Shown here in pieces: positions 5,479 through 8,781 of a stretch of DNA of 8,781 nt (the first letter of the stretch is position 1; each line of letters begins with the position of its first letter). The stretch is from Pseudomonadota bacterium (GTDB lineage Bacteria; Pseudomonadota; Gammaproteobacteria; Burkholderiales; Sulfuriferulaceae), in the NCBI GenBank assembly GCA_021794855.1, contig JAJYPZ010000030.1:1-8781 (forward strand). The letters run 5' to 3'. The notes beneath the pieces were generated by a model that worked only from the letters and a program-made list of their open reading frames with translations, made no database searches and was not told the DNA's origin. The position numbers and the translations under genes are program-made.

Positions 5479-7509
5479 ATGAACCATCGAGCGCTTAAAA
5501 CATTTACTTATGGATTGGCAACGCTGATTTTGATTGTGGTTCTTTTTATCGTTTTTTTCGACTGGAACTGGCTGCGGCAACCTATCGAACATATCGTTAA
5601 GGATAAAACCGGTCGAACTTTGCTTATCAAAGGCAATCTTTCTGTACAACTGGGCTGGCCTATCATTCGTTTTCAAGTTGGCGACGTAACATTTGCCAAT
5701 CCAGCCTGGGCCGCTCAACCGCTAATGCTGTCGGTAAAACGCATCGATAGCGGCATTAACCTGGCGCGCCTGTTCGATCACGAAGTGCTGATCCCCAATG
5801 TCCGTCTGGAACAACCGCTTATTTTTCTCGAGATTTCGCCGGACGGCCGTAAAAACTGGCTGCTGGACCGAAAACAGAAAAAGTCGAGCACAACACCCAC
5901 CATCGGCAATATTTTATTGGATAGCGGACAGATTACCTTTCTACAATCGGCCCAACATACCGATATTGTCGCCTTGTTGTCGACCCGGCAAATCGCACCC
6001 GGTCGCTCGGCTGGTGACATTGTATTCAGCGCATCCGGGAAACTCAAAGGGCTCCAGTTAAAAGCTCACGGTAACGGAGGCCGCATCTTATCGCTGAACG
6101 ACCAGAATCTGCCTTATCACCTGAATATCGCAGCCCAATTGGGGCAGACGAAAGTCAACGCAGTGGGAACGATTACCAATCTTGCACATTTCAGTGCTGT
6201 CGATCTCGATGTTGCACTCAGCGGCGAAAGTCTCGATCAGCTTTATCCGCTCATAGGCATTACTCTGCCTCGCACTCCGCAATACGCCACCAAAGGGCAT
6301 TTGCTGCATAACGACAAAAAATGGCAGTACGAGAATTTTATCGGCCGCATAGGTAAAAGCGATATTGAGGGGAATTTCGCCATAGATCAAAACGGTCAGC
6401 GCCCATTCTTAAGCGGAAATCTGACATCCAAATTACTAGATCTCGCCGATCTTGGGCCTCTGGTCGGTAAAAAACCGGCACCGAAGACTGCCGCGAAAAC
6501 AAACGGCAGGGCACCATCAGCAACCGACGAACAATCGACAAAAAAAGACGTTTTGCCGAATATGCCTTTCAGAACCCAAAGGTGGGGCAAAATGAATGCC
6601 GACGTGATGATCCATGCTACACGCATAGTTCGGTCTAAAGGGTTGCCTGTCGAAAATCTGACCACGCGCATCCAGCTTCACGATTCTGTTCTTACGCTGA
6701 ACCCGCTCAATTTCGGTGTCGCAGGCGGCAATCTGGAAGGTGCAATTACGCTGGACGGACAACGCAACCCTATTCATGCCGCAATTCTGATCCATGCGCG
6801 TAAATTGCTGCTTAAAAAATTATTTCCTACCGTAAAACTGTCCAAAACCAGTATCGGTCAAGTCAATGGCGACTTCGACCTGAGCGGTAACGGAGACGCC
6901 GTCAAACAGATGCTAGGCAGTGCTAACGGCAAATTCGTCCTGTTGATCGATAGCGGCGAAATCAGCAAGATGATGCTGGAAACGGCTCAACTGCATTTAT
7001 GGGAAATGCTGGAAACTAAATTATTTGGCGATAAAAACATTAAAATCAATTGTGCAATCGCCAATTTCAATGTCGATAACGGCGTATTTCAGACCCGAAC
7101 TTTATTGCTCGATACGGGAATTACCACCGTTGTCGGTAACGGCGATATCGATATGAAGCAGGAAAGCCTGCATATCGACCTTAAACCGCATACCAAAGTC
7201 ATGAGTCCGGTGGCATTGCGTACGCCTATCTATATCCGGGGCACCTTCGCAAAACCTGATATCACTGTCAATAAAACCGATCTGGCATTGCAGGGTGCCG
7301 GTGCAGTGGCATTAGGGGCTATCAATCCTCTGCTCGCCATCATTCCTCTTGTCGAAACCGGACCCGGCAAACACAGCGAATGCGGCAAACTGATCGAACA
7401 GGCTCAAAAATCACGCGGCAAAATCAATAATTCCGCTACCGGCAAAGCCGCAACTTCAACGACAAACACGCAAACATTGCCGAGCGCCGGACAGACAAAT
7501 AACAAATAG
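5479..7509 (+). CDS. AsmA-family inner-membrane-anchored periplasmic protein
   Basis: This 676-residue protein has one N-terminal membrane segment (about residues 9-27) preceded by basic residues, so the bulk lies in the periplasm. The region after it (VKDKTGRTLLIKGNLSVQLG, FQVGDVTFANPAWA, LIPNVRLEQP) is the typical AsmA N-terminal domain of repeating beta-strands. A Lys/Pro/Thr-rich linker spans about 331-356. The C-terminal AsmA domain follows, including VNGDFDLSGNGD, FNVDNGVFQTRTLLLDT and a hydrophobic stretch near 602-626. The end carries GPGKHSECGKLI and a polar Ser/Thr/Asn tail. AsmA-like proteins are related to the bridge-like lipid-transfer proteins and influence outer-membrane lipid assembly. 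No specific substrate can be read here. The start agrees with the membrane anchor but lacks a ribosome site. The gene is divergent from hemN and convergent with the dehydrogenase gene. Confidence 0.85.
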   Translation: MNHRALKTFTYGLATLILIVVLFIVFFDWNWLRQPIEHIVKDKTGRTLLIKGNLSVQLGWPIIRFQVGDVTFANPAWAAQPLMLSVKRIDSGINLARLFDHEVLIPNVRLEQPLIFLEISPDGRKNWLLDRKQKKSSTTPTIGNILLDSGQITFLQSAQHTDIVALLSTRQIAPGRSAGDIVFSASGKLKGLQLKAHGNGGRILSLNDQNLPYHLNIAAQLGQTKVNAVGTITNLAHFSAVDLDVALSGESLDQLYPLIGITLPRTPQYATKGHLLHNDKKWQYENFIGRIGKSDIEGNFAIDQNGQRPFLSGNLTSKLLDLADLGPLVGKKPAPKTAAKTNGRAPSATDEQSTKKDVLPNMPFRTQRWGKMNADVMIHATRIVRSKGLPVENLTTRIQLHDSVLTLNPLNFGVAGGNLEGAITLDGQRNPIHAAILIHARKLLLKKLFPTVKLSKTSIGQVNGDFDLSGNGDAVKQMLGSANGKFVLLIDSGEISKMMLETAQLHLWEMLETKLFGDKNIKINCAIANFNVDNGVFQTRTLLLDTGITTVVGNGDIDMKQESLHIDLKPHTKVMSPVALRTPIYIRGTFAKPDITVNKTDLALQGAGAVALGAINPLLAIIPLVETGPGKHSECGKLIEQAQKSRGKINNSATGKAATSTTNTQTLPSAGQTNNK

Positions 7510-7514
7510 CCGAC

Positions 7515-7553
7515 AAAAAAATTCCCGACCCGGATACCACCGGTCGGGAATTT
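7515..7553 (-). terminator. Strong intrinsic terminator of the dehydrogenase gene, shared with the AsmA gene
   Basis: AAATTCCCGACC (7519-7530) and GGTCGGGAATTT (7542-7553) form a perfect 12-bp stem with an 11-base loop. Read on the minus strand, the stem runs into a seven-T tract (7521-7515), the classic form, 21 bases past the dehydrogenase stop. On the plus strand only three T follow the GC core, so it may act less efficiently for the AsmA transcript. Confidence 0.85.
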
Positions 7554-7573
7554 ATCGGGCCGTCATCACTGCG

Positions 7574-8716
7574 CTATCTTTTACCAGGCTTCATTATCAC
7601 TTTCGTCCAGCCATCACTGCGTTCGTCAAAGTTTTTATATCCTTCCGGAGCTTGTTCCAGCGATAGCTCGTGCGAGATAACAAAAGAGGGATTCGCTTTA
7701 TCGACCTCGATCAGATCGCGCAGTTGCCGATTATAGGCTTTGACATTCGCCTGGCCGGTTGCGATACGTTGGCCTTTCATCCAGAATTCGCCAAAATCGA
7801 AAGCTAATTGTCCTTTTTTTGCCAACTTGTCGTGCGCTCCCGGATCGTCCGCAATAAAGACGCCGACCACTCCCAGCGTACCGGTTGCACGCACGGTTTT
7901 AACCAGATTGTTCATGGTCAGATTCGGCACCTCATGATTGTGATGATCGCAACATTGGTAGCCTACGCATTCGCAACCGCAATCCGCGCCCTCCCCTTTG
8001 GTCAATTCCAGAATCTGATCGACGCAATCTCCGTTGGAATCGTCAATGGCGATTGCTCCAACCTGTTCGGCCAGTGCCAGTCTGTCCTGATGGGTATCAA
8101 CCACCATGATCTTGCTGGCGCCTTTGATCGCTGCCGAATGCGCAGCCATCAGCCCTACCGGTCCGGCACCGTAAATCACCACTGATTGTCCGGGACGCAA
8201 TTGCGCCAGTTCGGTCGCATGATATCCGGTAGGGAAAATATCAGACAGCATAACGTAATCGTTTTCCTTTTCCTCCGCATCTTCCGGCAATTTCAAACAG
8301 TTGAAGTCAGCATACGGCACACGCAGATATTCGGCCTGCCCGCCGCTGTATGGCCCCATTCCGGCGAATCCGTAAGCAGCGCCGGCGGTTCCTGGATTGG
8401 CGGTCAGGCAAAAACCGGTCAGGCCGCGCTCGCAATTCTTACAAAAACCGCAGGCAATGTTAAAGGGCAAACAAACCCGGTCTCCAACCTTGATGCTCAT
8501 TACCGCGTTACCGACTTCAACCACAGTGCCCAGATTTTCATGGCCTAATATACGACCAGATTCCATATTGGTACGACCTTCGTACATATGCAAATCCGAA
8601 CCGCATATATTGGTCGTCGTGATTTTAACCAGTACATCGGTAGGATGTTCAATTTTAGGATCGGGCATATCCATTACCTTGATATCCCGTGGCCCTTGAT
8701 ATACTACAGCTCTCAT
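7574..8716 (-). CDS. Zinc-dependent glutathione-independent formaldehyde dehydrogenase-like enzyme
   Basis: This 380-residue medium-chain dehydrogenase falls in the formaldehyde-dismutase/FdhA-like branch. Expected catalytic zinc ligands are Cys38 (NICGSDLHMYEGR), His59 (GHE) and Asp159 (LSDIFPTGYH). The structural zinc site is Cys89, Cys92, Cys95 and Cys103. The Rossmann fingerprint is GAGPVG (183-188) with Asp207 ending the second strand, which favours NAD. The GHENLGTV, SGGQAEYLRVP and LSDIFPTG blocks separate this branch from glutathione-dependent enzymes. It probably oxidises formaldehyde or another short aldehyde or alcohol in the cytoplasm, with substrate uncertain. A Cys/His cluster (CGCECVGYQCCDHHNH) lies in the cofactor domain. 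AGGAGA (8729-8724) sits 7 bases before the ATG, giving a secure start. The gene is followed by a strong terminator and is probably transcribed alone, or as the last gene of a unit entering from beyond the window. Confidence 0.88.
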   Translation of the reverse strand: MRAVVYQGPRDIKVMDMPDPKIEHPTDVLVKITTTNICGSDLHMYEGRTNMESGRILGHENLGTVVEVGNAVMSIKVGDRVCLPFNIACGFCKNCERGLTGFCLTANPGTAGAAYGFAGMGPYSGGQAEYLRVPYADFNCLKLPEDAEEKENDYVMLSDIFPTGYHATELAQLRPGQSVVIYGAGPVGLMAAHSAAIKGASKIMVVDTHQDRLALAEQVGAIAIDDSNGDCVDQILELTKGEGADCGCECVGYQCCDHHNHEVPNLTMNNLVKTVRATGTLGVVGVFIADDPGAHDKLAKKGQLAFDFGEFWMKGQRIATGQANVKAYNRQLRDLIEVDKANPSFVISHELSLEQAPEGYKNFDERSDGWTKVIMKPGKR

Positions 8717-8757
8717 AACTGAGTCTCCTTTTTAATCGGTACGCTGGATTACCGGAC

Positions 8758-8779
8758 CGGCATATCTGGAACTATGCCG
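8758..8779. promoter_or_regulatory. Inverted repeat upstream of the dehydrogenase gene
   Basis: CGGCATA (8758-8764) and TATGCCG (8773-8779) are perfect 7-bp arms separated by 8 bases. They lie about 42-63 bases upstream of the start codon, at the window edge. The spacing is like that of a dimeric-regulator site, but no clear -10/-35 pair was found beside it. The regulator is unknown. Confidence 0.35.
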
Positions 8780-8781
8780 TG

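Noticed and set aside
1..8781. CRISPR array, tRNA/rRNA gene, riboswitch, integrase or transposase
   Set aside because: No regularly spaced repeats, cloverleaf-like segment or recombinase-type protein was recognised on either strand when reading by eye.

Overview
The window looks like chromosomal DNA of a Gram-negative proteobacterium with roughly balanced base composition. It carries an outer-membrane type barrel protein with a C-terminal aromatic residue, a lipoprotein cytochrome, a Tat-exported iron-sulfur protein, an AsmA protein and good Shine-Dalgarno/sigma-70 style signals. The gene families fit a Nitrosomonadales/Gallionellales-type betaproteobacterium or a gammaproteobacterial methylotroph. 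I cannot decide between these from sequence alone. I see no mobile element, tRNA, rRNA or CRISPR array.

Layout. Positions 1-2412 (+) hold a three-gene exported redox cluster. It begins with a 5'-truncated gene for a monoheme cytochrome fused to a predicted beta-barrel (Cyc2-like), followed by a diheme cytochrome c4-like lipoprotein and a Tat-exported high-potential iron-sulfur protein (HiPIP). A hairpin separates the first two genes and a likely terminator follows the third. Positions 2692-3855 (+) encode a nitronate monooxygenase/2-nitropropane dioxygenase-like flavoprotein with its own good promoter. Positions 3907-5277 (-) encode HemN, the oxygen-independent coproporphyrinogen III oxidase, convergent with the flavoprotein gene. 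The 201-base divergent spacer 5278-5478 holds a perfect 20-bp palindrome lying on the -35 region of the hemN promoter, and a second promoter facing the next gene. Positions 5479-7509 (+) encode an AsmA-family protein. Positions 7574-8716 (-) encode a zinc-dependent, glutathione-independent formaldehyde dehydrogenase-like enzyme, and a strong hairpin terminator sits between these last two convergent genes.

How the genes may work together. The first three form a plausible electron path: outer-membrane cytochrome-porin, then outer-membrane-anchored periplasmic diheme cytochrome, then soluble periplasmic HiPIP, then an oxidase or reductase encoded elsewhere. This resembles the Acidithiobacillus iron-oxidation pathway (Cyc2, then the c4-type Cyc1), with a HiPIP in the place of rusticyanin. 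The donor is not shown by the sequence: Fe(II) is the leading idea, not a demonstrated fact. HemN would supply heme under low oxygen, which suits a cytochrome-rich microaerobic or anaerobic life. The flavoprotein, AsmA protein and dehydrogenase look like independent housekeeping or detoxification genes.
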